From Craterostigma plantagineum (Eukaryota; Streptophyta; Magnoliopsida; Lamiales; Linderniaceae), in the NCBI GenBank assembly GCA_027422505.1, contig JAPQWV010000417.1, positions 1 through 64,000 on the forward strand: 64,000 nt of DNA. The letters are read 5' to 3'. Below the pieces are notes generated by a model. The model had not been told where the DNA came from and ran no database searches. It was given only the letters and a program-made list of their open reading frames with translations. The translations under genes and the position numbers were made by a program. Within the stretch, counting starts at the first letter, position 1, and every line of letters starts with the position of its first letter. Shown here one piece after another: positions 1-11,301 of this stretch.

Positions 1-1433
1 GGAGTGCACTGTGCACCTCCAGCTATCTCCATTGCATCGACGATCCTCTCGTACCGAGACAGCCACAGGGCTTCATACTGGGAGTGATGCGACCTCCAAT
101 CCATTCCCAATACATTACGGATATTGTATCGATGAAGATCAACATTAAGACACCTCAGGACTTGCAGGATGGACTGAATCATCTCGAACCGTCGGAGCAC
201 GCGATCTGAAGGTGCCACTAAATGATGTTATAGAAAATGAGTGGCACGATGAACTACAGCACGGTGGTCGACATTCGACTCTTAATGCCATAATCTCCGA
301 TGCCTGATCATCGTACGAAGCCCAAACGAACTGCTCCAAAGACATGCTATCGAACGACTCTTGAATCACACATAAATTTGAGTTCGTCGATGTCGTATGA
401 TCGAACAACGCCTTCCACCTTAAATAAAAAAACATTTCAATTAACATGAAATACGTAAATAAACAACATCATTAATAACTCGCAGCATGTTGCAGCATGG
501 GCAGCTCAATTCCATCGACAACGGTGGCCAACATCGGCACTTGAGGACAGACAGTAATGGGCTGCACAGGTAATGTACGCATCCACGCCAATACCTACAT
601 AATATTTAAATAAGTGAATTAGTATGTTATCGCCTCAAGAAATTCAATTACACAAAAGAACGAACCTGAAACAATCGCAGAGCTCCACCTATGTTCATCT
701 TCTGACGCTGGCACGAGGTACATAGCTCTCTATACAAGAAAGTCAAAACGGCACTGCCCCAGCTGTAAATGTGCACGACGTCGATGTCTTCGAGCAATGG
801 AAGAAAAGTCATATGGACGTCGTGCTTCCGCTGGAATCGGGAAATAGAACCGAATCCATGAGTAAGAGCGCATATGCACGTGCGCGCTGATCTACCTCAT
901 AATATTTGCTTTCATCGTTGATCTGGTTGGCTTCTAACCAGTCCTCAAACTATCTCAATGACACAATTGTCCCGCTGTACGCACCTACGACAGGTCTGTA
1001 ATTAGTCAACTCCTCCAGGTAATCAATCCGCTGATCCTGCGTCTTAGGGGATGACACCAACGAAGTACCCCACGGGGAGTCCCCACAGCACACCGACATC
1101 CTCTAGTGAAACGGTCGCCTCCTCCACGGGCAAGTGGAACGTGTGCGTCTCCTACTTTCCACCTCTGTACAAGAGCCGTAATCTAGTGTGGATCTGCCTT
1201 CTGAGATCCACATGTATAATCGCCTACGATATTGTATCCAACTTCTCCAGAATACGACCATGCAACCGCACCAGTCGTGAAAGCTTACCCCACACAACAC
1301 CTTGCAAATCCCTAACAATCAATGGCGTGTCTGAGGCACCAACCGAATTGGATAGTATATCGTTACAATGATGACTATCTTGAAATATCAACAAAGAGCG
1401 ACCTATCGGACCGTAAAATTCATTTGTATCCAT
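1..1433 (-). pseudogene. Plant mobile domain (PMD) gene, decayed, open at the window edge
   Basis: Read on the minus strand this region gives the order of a plant mobile domain protein (the MAIN/MAIL and 'protein phosphatase 7 long form' type, transposon-related, role mostly unclear). I place the start at 1433, just before a GPIxRSLL segment. There follow ETHTFHLPVEEATVSLEDVG near 1130-1165, LLMDSVLFPD near 850, a TFLPLLEDID...YSWGSAVL block near 740-815, LRWKALFDH at about 410-425 with SLEQFVWASYD downstream, and an APSDRVLRRFE segment near 200. Two introns seem to lie at about 605-665 and 425-485. At least two stops near 1170-1225, a stop near 950 and a frameshift near 830 break the frame. 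The 3' end lies beyond base 1. Family assignment is firm; function is not claimed. Confidence 0.8.
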
Positions 1434-3221
1434 CCTAAACGAATGTTTACAAGTCAATATCGCCACAAATACCAACAAAGAAACACAATAGCAACACATC
1501 AATATCACGTATCAAAAAATCGAATCAATCAAGTTAGAAACCCTAATTTCAAAAATTAGGTTTCAAATTTGGGAGAATTTCCTAAATCGAATCAAATATC
1601 CAAATTGACGTGTTATATCAATCTGATAAGCAACCCACGATATCTATAAAACACATTATACCAAGAACATAGATTTAAAATCACAATATCAGGAAAATTT
1701 AAAGAATATTCGAAAATCAAAATTTTAGCAAATTTCATACCGAAATCGAAGATGACGAGTAAGAAGGAAGCTAGGCTGTGTGTCGCTCGTGGTTCGCCTT
1801 GCCTTCTGGGTTTAATTGCAGGTCAAAATTTTTGCTCTATTTTATTAATTTTGAACTAAATAATCCTATTTTATTAATTTTTGGTTACATTGCATTATTT
1901 CAACAAAAAAGCCTAGACAAGTAAACAATGTTTTTGGAGGACACGAGACTCTTATCACAAATATTTTGTTTACAATTTTATTTTCTTTTCGAAACTTTTC
2001 TCTTCTGAATTTAATGGGCTACAATTGTTGCCGCATCCTTCTCTTTATGTTTGTCACTTCTCTAAGCAATAAGTAGTTTTGTTTTATTTTATTATCAATG
2101 GACCTTCGGAATTTTTACTTTAGGAGGATTCCCAACCTTTTTACAGATAATCTTTTAAAGATCATTGATTTTGAATTTGATAAATTGCAAAAGTTAATAT
2201 GTAAAACCCAATCATACTCAAATTGTTCAACCACCTTCCCATCCATTTATTCAACTTATATTGTAGAATATATACCTAAATATGCCGTCATATACACAAG
2301 CTAATGATTTGTTTTTACAACTATCAAGTATACTGGTTCAAAATGGAAAATCAATCAAATAAGTGGTTTACTTTTTTACCCCCCAGCCTACCCAAAACGC
2401 AAACTCAAAATGAGTTTGTTCTCACTCTTGATTGAAGCAAAATGTATTTGACGCAAAATGTTGGTTTGAGGTTTCAAAATTGCAATACATGATCTTTTTG
2501 GTGAAGCACCACTATAATTTTTATATCTTATTGTTGAATTTTTACTTATATTTTAACACATAGAAAAACCATACAGATACGAAAATTCAATTGTTTCAAT
2601 AAACGTTTTAGTAAAAATGCATCTAAGTGTATTTCCCATAGTTGTAATTTTTATGGTTCAAAAACGTTTTTCTGAGTTATTTTTATATTTTCTGTATTGT
2701 AAAATAATAATTTACGATTAACTTCGTTAGATTTTCTCAATCAAAATCAAAATAATATCGTAGAAAAATTTATTTGTAAATCATTAAAGTTGAATTGAAA
2801 AATAGTATAAGTAGTGGTGTATAGAGAATATTCAATAATACTCTTTTGAGTTAATGAATGCGTTTAATGTTTTGAGAAAACTAGGTTCAGACCCGTGCGA
2901 TGCACGGGTTATTTTAAAGAGATTCTTTAGTGTATTAGATCTATTGTTATCGGAAGGACCCGAGATCCGCAATCGGGCAATCTATTTTATAATGGACCCA
3001 TATCCCGCCCATTTATTTTATAGTGGACCCGAGATCCGTCGCAGAAAACAAAAACTGCCCCGCATTTATAAATTTTTTCTATATCATTATTATTTATTAA
3101 ATATATGTTTCTATGTTATATAAATATATATAATATTTATATAAAAAAGTTATATGCGGGTCTCGGTGTGGGTTTCGGGCCGGGTTGGCAACATCCCCGC
3201 CTCGAACCCAGCCAGGGCAAA
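1434..3221. other. AT-rich intergenic DNA
   Basis: No supported gene. The stretch is AT-rich with short spurious open frames. At 2960-3215 a G+C-richer patch repeats the string ggacccgagatccg and ends in a cgggccgggttgg segment directly left of the first long direct repeat. I cannot assign this patch to a family. Confidence 0.5.
2891..2909. repeat. Perfect short inverted repeat (hairpin)
   Basis: acccgtgc and gcacgggt form an 8 bp perfect stem around a 3-base loop. Hairpins of this kind recur in plant repeats. No flanking ends were found that would prove an element. Confidence 0.5.
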
Positions 3222-3532
3222 AATACTTAATCATTTATACAACTAAATGGCAAAAAATAATATACCGTGGGATGGTTTTTTTTATAACTGTTACTTTTCA
3301 TTCTTAAAATTGGTAATCACGGTTAAAATTATATGGTCAATATTAATGTGTTATATGAAATAAAGTTCGTGTAATTAAGTAATTCATACAACTTTTGTAA
3401 TGATATATTTTTTATTAATCGTGCCATCATTTATATTTTTGTGTGACATGTTTGAATATTTGTCAGTGGTGCGAATATAATGTTTCTAATGTGGGCGAAA
3501 AGTTTTGTAAGAGTCGTTAAGTCTTCATCAAT

Positions 3533-3770
3533 TGTAACGGCCCAGACCTCGCTCGCATTGATATTGTCCGCTTTGGGCGTTAAGCTGCCTGGCGAGGACT
3601 TCCCAGGTGGTCACCCATGCTGATACTACTCTCCCCCCAGCATGCTTAACTACGGAGTTCCTGCGAACTCCTACCCACCCGCACGGCTTTAAAACGCGTC
3701 AATGGGAGGGGTGTCCACACCCTTATAAAGGCATGCTTCGTTCCCCCTCCAATCGGTGTGGGATATCACA
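3533..3770 (-). mobile_element. Cassandra-type TRIM solo LTR
   Basis: The 238 bp unit runs from tgtaacggcc to gatatcaca and has the ends and the 5S rRNA-like core of a Cassandra LTR in reverse orientation. Flanking 5-mers are tcaat (3528-3532) and tcggt (3771-3775). The unoccupied paralogous site near 11632 reads tcgat, one change from each, so both look like decayed target duplications. There is no internal domain or second LTR, hence a solo LTR. Cassandra elements are non-coding and depend on proteins of other elements. Confidence 0.85.
3588..3661 (-). other. 5S rRNA-derived segment inside the Cassandra LTR
   Basis: On the minus strand this part resembles the 3' two thirds of plant 5S rRNA, with words such as gagtagta, gggtgacc and tgggaagtcc in the correct order and spacing. 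In Cassandra LTRs this segment holds the internal RNA polymerase III promoter boxes. It is not a ribosomal gene: it is partial, diverged and bounded by the LTR. Confidence 0.8.
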
Positions 3771-5164
3771 TCGGTAGTGTATTCTCATAGATTTCCATTT
3801 TTTTCTATGCATTCATAAGACAAACTGTTTCGCGCAAAGTAAATAAATCTATCAATACGTTCTTAAATTTGGTTCAGTATAATGTTTCTGATGAGATGTT
3901 ACAATTACATGTCAAACCTGTAAAAACATATCTGAATGGATGTATGAAACCTCCTAAAGTCAGTGTCAAACATTTTTTTTTACTTCCTTTCCGTCTGCAG
4001 TTTCCCTATCTTCATCCAATAAATTATTAGATAAGCATGCATTATGTTCACTTACGGCCGTACCATTTTGGACATGAATGCACGACTGTTGTATATGTTA
4101 TAATGCCCTATCACGACGTTCTTACATGGTTCAGATCCATTTGAAATTGGCACGACCTCCTGTTTGTGAAATTACGCGACTGCTTCAATAACAGTTGTGT
4201 AAAATAGGACAAATCCTTAAATTACACGACTGCTTGAATAACAATTGTGCAAAAACAGGACAAACCCTAAATAAATGTTAATCATGAACTATGAAATTAG
4301 AAACATAATTATCTAGAACTTCAAACAAAGAAATCAGAATAAATGTTCCAACTACTCTTTACACCCCGCAAGAAACTGGACGACTGTTATTGAAACAATC
4401 ATGTAATTTAGGAAACACGAGTAAGAATGATGCAGTAGTGCATTATACAATATACATCAGTAGTGCATTATGTTCTTATTACATACCGTTAGTTAAGCAA
4501 TCTCTCAGCTAATTATTGTAGACTTCATACTCTTTACATCCGCAAGAAACCGCAGGACTGTACGAAAACTATTTCACACCGCCAGAAACTTTTTAATATA
4601 GAATAATAGTCGATCAATGGAGCAAACTTGCAATATTGATGTTAAAAAATTCTTATCAATCTCCAATTCCTTAGCTTGAAGATAAGTAGAGTGACTTGAG
4701 ATCTCTTCCTCATAGTTCGATATTAAATCGCACTCGACGGATTCGTACACTAATCAACACTCATTGCTCTTTCTTCTTTTATCATGTCACTTATTCTTTC
4801 ATCTTAATTGATAATTGAAGATATCAATGAGAGAGAACAACACATATAAAGTCGTAAAAGTGCCAAATAATGGGTTCTTATTGAACGACTTCTATTCATT
4901 AGACACATGTAATTTGAACTACTGACAAATACTTACAAAGACTTAGACGCCTCGTACAAGTTTCTTGTGCGCTTTCAATAATTTCTATGTATCATGCAAT
5001 ATTATAATTATTTTTATTGTTAAACATATAAAAAATATATGAGTATACACAATACTAATTACCTTGTCGAGTGAAGAGCTATCCTCCCATCATCCAAACA
5101 ATCATAAACAATCCCACCTTCCGACGTTTTCTTTACGTGTAACATAGAAATAATTATAATATTG

Positions 5165-7230
5165 CATAGTAATATTTCAGACGTGTATTGTCAAATGTCA
5201 AATATAATTCTTATACGTGTAACAATATAAAAATATTGCATTATACATTACAAATTATTTTTATTTGACATGCATATTTCTGTCGTGTATTGAAAAGAAT
5301 GATAACATTCAGATGTTCGTATTCAGTAATTAAATGTTTCTAATGAATGGCACTGGCTAAATAAATTTATAAGAGTCATAAGGTAGTGAATTATTACAAT
5401 ATAAACATGCGACATTAGAATTTTTTTATTTGATCTGGGCCATAATAATATTTCAGTCGTGCATTGTAAAGAATGTCAAATATATTTTTATACGTGTAAC
5501 GATTTAAAAAATTTGCATTATACATTACAAATCATTTTTATTAGACGTGCACCATAATAGTATATCAGTCGTGTATTGTGAAGAATGCAAACATTAATTA
5601 GCAATTATTTTACTTGCTTGGGCCATAATAATATTTCAGTAATGTATTGTAAAGAATGTCAACATATTTTTTTTATATGTGTAACAATATAGAAACTATT
5701 GCATTATACATAACAAATAATTTTTATTTGGCGTTCAACGTATATTTCAATCGTGTATTGTGAAGAATGCCAACATTCAGATGTATCAGTAGTGCAAATT
5801 AAATGTTTCTAAATAATGTCAGTCGCTAACGAAATTTATAAGAGTCATAAGGTATAATGCATTATACAATATAAATAATCATAATTTTGCATGTGACATG
5901 AGAAATTATTTTTAATTCACATGCGTCATAATAATATTTCAGTCGTGTATTGTAAAGAATGTCAAATATTTTTTATATGTGTACAATATAAAAATTATTG
6001 AATTATATTGTAGAAATTATTTTGAATTGACGTGCGCCATAATAATATTTCAATCGTGTATTATGAAGAATGCCAACATACGTTAAAATTATTTTTACTT
6101 GATCTGAGCCATAATAATATTTCAGTCATGTATTGTAAAAAATGTCCTACGTGCAACAATATAAAAAATATTGCATTATAAATTACAAATTATTTTTACT
6201 TGATCTGGTCTGGCCATAATAATTTTTCAATCGTGTATTGTGAAGAATGCCAGATGTTCGCATCAGTAGTGCAAATCAAATGTTTCTAATGAATGCCGGT
6301 CGCTAAGAATAATAAGGTGTAATGCAGTATTATAATATAAATAATCATAATTTTGCATGATACATAGAAATTATTTTTAACTGACATGCATCATAATAAT
6401 AACCTAGTCGTGTATTGTAAAGAATGTCAAATATAATTTTTATACGTGTAACAATATAAATTACCCTATACATTAGAAATCATTTTGATTTAAATTGCGC
6501 CATAATAATTCCAGTCGTGTATTGTGAAAGATGTCAACATATGTTAGAAATTATTTTACTTAATCTGGGCCATAATAATATTTCAGTCGTGTATTGTATA
6601 GAATGTCAAATATTTTCATACAACAATATAGAAAATATTGCGTGACACATTACAAATTATTTTTACTTGACGTGCGTCATAATAATATTTCAGTCGTATA
6701 TTGTAACAATGTCAAATATATTTTTTTCTACGTGTAACAATATAAAATTATTGCATTATACAGTACAAATCATTTTTATTGACATGCGCCATATTAAAAT
6801 TTCAGTCATGCTATGTGAAGAATGCCAACATATATTAAAAATTATTTTTTAGTTGATCTGGGCCACATAATATTTCAGTCGTGTATTGTGAAGAATGTCA
6901 AATATATTTTATACGTGTAACAATATAAAATAATATTGCATTATATGTCAACTTGTGAACAACATCATTAATATGATCTTTGTGAGTCTTAGTGTACGAT
7001 CGTTACTGAAGCAGTCGTGTAATTAAAGGTTTGTCCTAGAACTTTAGGTCCAGACATCTTGTAAGGCTTCGTGCAATTTCTCATCATACATTTTATTTGC
7101 ACTACTGACAACTACTATGGAAGACTTCATTTAATTTGTACTATTGAATACGAACATCTGAATGTTGGCATTCTTCACAATACACGACTGAGATATTATT
7201 ATGGCGCATGTCAAGTAAAATAATATGGGC
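5165..7230. repeat. 2.07 kb higher-order duplication, copy 1
   Basis: This segment reappears almost base for base at 7231-9312. The shared landmarks include tgtcaacttgtgaac at 6946 and 9034. It contains the satellite subunits plus a 0.3 kb tail that ends in an inverted satellite unit. Confidence 0.85.
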
Positions 7231-9312
7231 CATAGTAATCTTTCAGACGTGTATTGTCAAATGTCAAATATAATTCTTATACGTGTAACAATATAAAAAT
7301 ATTGCATTATACATTACAAATTATTTTTATTTGACATGCATATTTCTGTCGTGTATTGAAAAGAATGATGACATTCAGATGTTCGTATTCAGTAATTAAA
7401 TGTTTCTAATGAATGGCACTGGCGAAATAAATTTATACGAGTCATAAGGTAGTGAATTATTACAATATAAAAATTATAGCATACTACATTAGAATTTTTT
7501 TTTTGATCTGGGCCATAATAATATTTCAGTCGTGCATTGTAAAGAATGTCAAATATATTTTTATACGTGTAACGATTTAAAAAATATTGCATTATACATT
7601 ACAAATCATTTTATTAGACGTGCACCATAATAGTATATCAGTCGTGTATTGTGAAGAATGCAAACATTAATTAGCAATTATTTTACTTGCTTTGGGCCAT
7701 AATAATATTTCAGTAATGTATTGTAAAGAATGTCAACATATTTTTTTTATATGTGTTACAATAGGAAACTATTGCATTATACATAACAAATAATTTTTTT
7801 GGCGTTCAACGTATATTTCAATCGTGTATTGTGAAGAATGCCAACATTCAGATGTATCAGTAGTGCAAATTAAATGTTTCTAAATAATGTCAGTCGCTAA
7901 CTAAATTTATAAGAGTCATAAGGTATAATGCATTATACAATATAATAATCATAATTTTGCATGTGACATGAGAAATTATTTTTAATTCACATGCGTCATA
8001 ATAATATTTCAGTCGTGTATTGTAAAGAATGTCAAATATTTTTTATATGTGTACAATATAAAAATTATTGAATTATATTGTAGAAATTATTTTGAATTGA
8101 CGTGCGCCATAATAATATTTCAATCGTGTATTATGAAGAATGCCAACATACGTTAAAATTATTTTTACTTGATCTGAGCCATAATAATTTTCAGTCATGT
8201 ATTGTAAAAAATGTCCAATATATTTTTTATACGTGCAACAATATAAAAAATATTGCATTATAAATTACAAATTATTTTTACTTGATCTGGTCTGGCCATA
8301 ATAATTTTTCAATCGTGTATTGTGAAGACTGCCAGATGTTCGCATCAGTAGTGCAAATCAAATGTTTCTAAGGAATGCCGGTCGCTAAGAATAATAAGGT
8401 GTAATGCAATATTATAATATAAATAATCATAATTTTGCATGATACATAGAAATTATTTTTAACTGACATGCATCATAATAATAATCTAGTCGTGTATTGT
8501 AAAGAATGTCAAATATATTTTTTATACGTGTAACAATATAAATTACCCTATACATTAGAAATCATTTTGATTTAAATTGCGCCATAATAAATTCCAGTCG
8601 TGTATTGTGAAAGATGTCAACATATGTTAGAAATTATTTTTACTTAATCTGGGCCATAATAATATTTCAGCGTGTATTGTATAGAATGTCAAATATTTTT
8701 ATACAACAATATAGAAAATATTGCGTGACACATTACAAATTATTTTTACTTGACGTGCGTCATAATAATATTTCAGTCGTATATTGTAAACAATGTCAAA
8801 TATATTTTTTTCTACGTGTAACAATATAAAAATTATTGCATTATACAGTACAAATCATTTTTATTTGACATGCGCCATAATAAAATTTCAGTCATGCTAT
8901 GTGAAGAATGCCAACATATATTAAAAATTATTTTTTAGTTGATCTGGGCCACAATAATATTTCAGTCGTGTATTGTGAAGAATGTCAAATATATTTTTAT
9001 ACGTGTAACAATATAAAATAATATTGCATTATATGTCAACTTGTGAACAACATCATTAATATGATCTTTGTGAGTCTTATTGTACGATCGTTACTGAAGC
9101 AGTCGTGTAATTAAAGGGTTTGTCATAGAACTTTAGGTCCAGACATCTTGTAAGGCTTCGTGCAATTTCTCATCATACATTTTATTTGCACTACTGACAA
9201 CTACTATGGAAGACTTCATTTAATTTGTACTATTGAATACGAACATCTGAATGTTGGCATTCTTCACAATACACGACTGAGATATTATTATGGCGCATGT
9301 CAAGTAAAATAA
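7231..9312. repeat. 2.07 kb higher-order duplication, copy 2
   Basis: Near-identical tandem copy of 5165-7230 with scattered 1-3 base indels. A third, diverged tail copy follows at about 9800-10090, so the array probably grew by unequal exchange of this larger unit. Confidence 0.85.
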
Positions 9313-10411
9313 TAATCAAAATTTAGCATGATACATGAGAAATTATTTTTTAATTGACATGCATCATAATAATATTTTAGTCATGTATTGTAAAGAATAT
9401 CAAATATATTTTTTATACGTGTAACAATATAAATTGCACTATACGTTAGAAATCATTTTGATTTTAACGTGCGCCATAATAATATTTCAGTCGTGTATTG
9501 TGAAGAATGCCAACATACGTAAGAAATTATTTTTACTTGACGTGCGCCATAATAAAATTCAGTCATGTATTGTAAAGAATGTCATATATATTTTTTCTAC
9601 GTGTAACAATATAAAAAATATTGCATTATACGGTACAAATCATTTTTATTTGACGTGCGCCATAATAATATTTCAGTCATGCTATGTGAAGAATGCCAAC
9701 ATATATTAAAAATTATTTTTTACGTGATCTGGGCCTAATAATGTTTCAGACGTGTATTGTAAAGAATTTCAAAATATTTTGCTTTTATACATGTAACAAT
9801 AAAAATAATATTGCATTATATGTCAACTTGTGAACGGCATCATTTTAATCATGAACTTTGTGAGTCATATTTTTGCACGACTTTCACTGAAGCAGTCATG
9901 TAATTAAAGGATTTGTCCTAGATCTTTAGGTCCAGACATCTTGTAAGGCTCATAGTCGTGCGATTTCCTATCATACATTTTATTTGCACTACTGGCTAAT
10001 ATGGAAGACTTCATTTAATTTGCCGAATACGAACATCTGAATGTTGGCATTCTTCGCAATACACTACTGAGATATTATTTTGGCGCATGTCAAAAAAAAA
10101 AAAATTGTAATGTATAATACAATAGTTTATTTTTGTTACACGTATAAAATTTATATTGACATTATTTCCAATACAGGACAGAAATATTATGGCTCATATC
10201 AACTAAAAATAATTTCTAATGTATCATGCAATATATGAGTGTACACTACTAATGAAGACTATTTTTAGACTTACAAAAAAAAATATAGAGTATACGCTAC
10301 TAACGAAGACTTAGATGACATAAATGTATTGACCGCTTTCCATTCATCAGAAACATTTTATTTGAACTACTGAAAATTACGAAGCAAGACTTAGACATAT
10401 CTTACAAACTT

Positions 10412-10650
10412 ATTGAGCGACTTCCGATGCTTAGCTTCACTTGTTCGACTTCTTTCTTAGCCATAGCAATGGATGCTTCTATTTCGTCGTGAGTCTGAGC
10501 AGCATATAAGTAGCTAACTCAGCTTTCAAATCTCTGAGCAGCCCATTTGCTCTTGCATTCCGTCTTAAGATCATTAGTGAAATCCATCGTTTTGCACAAC
10601 TTCGAAAGCTCTTCCTCAGTGTCCTTAAACTCCCTTTCCCATTGTCTCAT
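10412..10650 (-). pseudogene. Charged, coiled-coil-like coding remnant, family unknown
   Basis: From a minus-strand ATG at 10650 a frame reads MRQWEREFKDTEEELSK and, after one in-frame stop near 10520, continues with AQTHDEIEASIAMAKKEVEQ. The heptad-like Lys/Glu-rich composition and low AT content compared with the neighbours suggest a real former exon. I do not recognise the family. It sits between the satellite array and the second long direct repeat, so it may be an internal remnant of that composite element. Confidence 0.35.
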
Positions 10651-10769
10651 CTTCAGAGAATATGTCTAGGATGTAAAATTTAATCTCTATTATATGTATA
10701 TGCGTAAGTTCATTTATCAACCATTCAATTGTTTGTAGTCACCAAGTTAGCGTTTACATATTAAAATAT

Positions 10770-11036
10770 TTAAATCTCTGTCAGTAGTGCAAAGTTTGAT
10801 AGTTTTGGCGAATCGAGGTAGTTCAAATACTTGTTCAGGAATGTTCCTGTCATATCATAAAAAGAAACAAAAAGTAGAAGTTTACTAATCCCCATTCTGA
10901 GGAGGTCAATGCCAATACTGAAAAAACACAAATCTTTTAAATACTTCATAAATTCACCAACACGCGATGGTAAGATCCTGTGGATTGTCATGACGAACAA
11001 GTAACGCAAATCCATTTCGCAAAATGTGTACTTCAC
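10770..11036 (-). CDS. Small unrecognised open frame, 88 codons
   Basis: An uninterrupted frame of 88 residues rich in Leu, Phe and Ile, with no motif I recognise and no clear signal peptide. It lies just downstream (in the minus sense) of the direct repeat copy 2 and upstream of the coiled-coil remnant. It may be a further exon remnant of the same lost gene, or chance. Confidence 0.2.
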   Translation of the reverse strand: MKYTFCEMDLRYLFVMTIHRILPSRVGEFMKYLKDLCFFSIGIDLLRMGISKLLLFVSFYDMTGTFLNKYLNYLDSPKLSNFALLTEI

Positions 11037-11301
11037 TGCCGTCTCGGCTAAGAAACCACGTGCAAAAATTGGAAAATGTTATGTAAAATATTTCAATTGT
11101 CATAGTATATGATATTCAGTATTAACAATTATATTAAATATTTATTATGTTTTTGATAATGGTCTTGCAATATCCAAACGCAGTTTGGTTCACTCTTACA
11201 ATAAAAATATTTATGAAAAGAATAAGCTGCCATTAGTTTTGATGGTCAGTGGTGCAATTATAGTTACTTCAGCAAATCTATATAAATTCTAGTATTAGAA
11301 A
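11037..11301. other. AT-rich spacer before direct repeat copy 2
   Basis: About 265 bp with no gene or recognised repeat. It ends at the left edge of the second long direct repeat. Confidence 0.5.

Larger units (their letters stand above)
3222..5124. repeat. Long direct repeat, copy 1 (unclassified element end)
   Basis: This block is collinear with 11302-12962 from the shared start tacttaatca to the shared end near accttcc. Without the Cassandra insertion the two copies are about the same length (about 1.66 kb). Both hold the same AT-rich sequence with recurring cacgactg and cagtcgtg words and aggacaaaccctaaata strings. No TG...CA ends, primer site or polypurine tract is apparent, so an LTR identity is not supported. 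It could be one end of a composite element or half of an 8.1 kb tandem duplication truncated on the right. Confidence 0.75.
5150..10240. repeat. Satellite-like tandem array, about 110 + 70 bp alternating units
   Basis: A unit containing cagtcgtgtattgtraagaatg followed by an AT-rich spacer recurs through the block. In the part I measured (about 5.45-6.9 kb) spacing alternates near 105-115 bp and 70 bp, giving a composite period of about 180 bp. Units are mostly in one orientation, but inverted units occur at about 7165-7225, 9235-9310, 10040-10095 and 10100-10240. Short open frames inside are by-products of the repeat. No protein-coding gene is supported. Confidence 0.85.

Noticed and set aside
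3588..3661. 5S rRNA gene
   Set aside because: Partial and diverged, inside a Cassandra LTR with its own ends.
9434..9709. 91-codon open frame
   Set aside because: Lies inside satellite units and repeats the same peptide phrase; produced by the repeat.
5150..10240. CRISPR-like array of repeats and spacers
   Set aside because: Units are contiguous, AT-rich, variable in length and without unique spacers; the context is a plant genome. It is a satellite.
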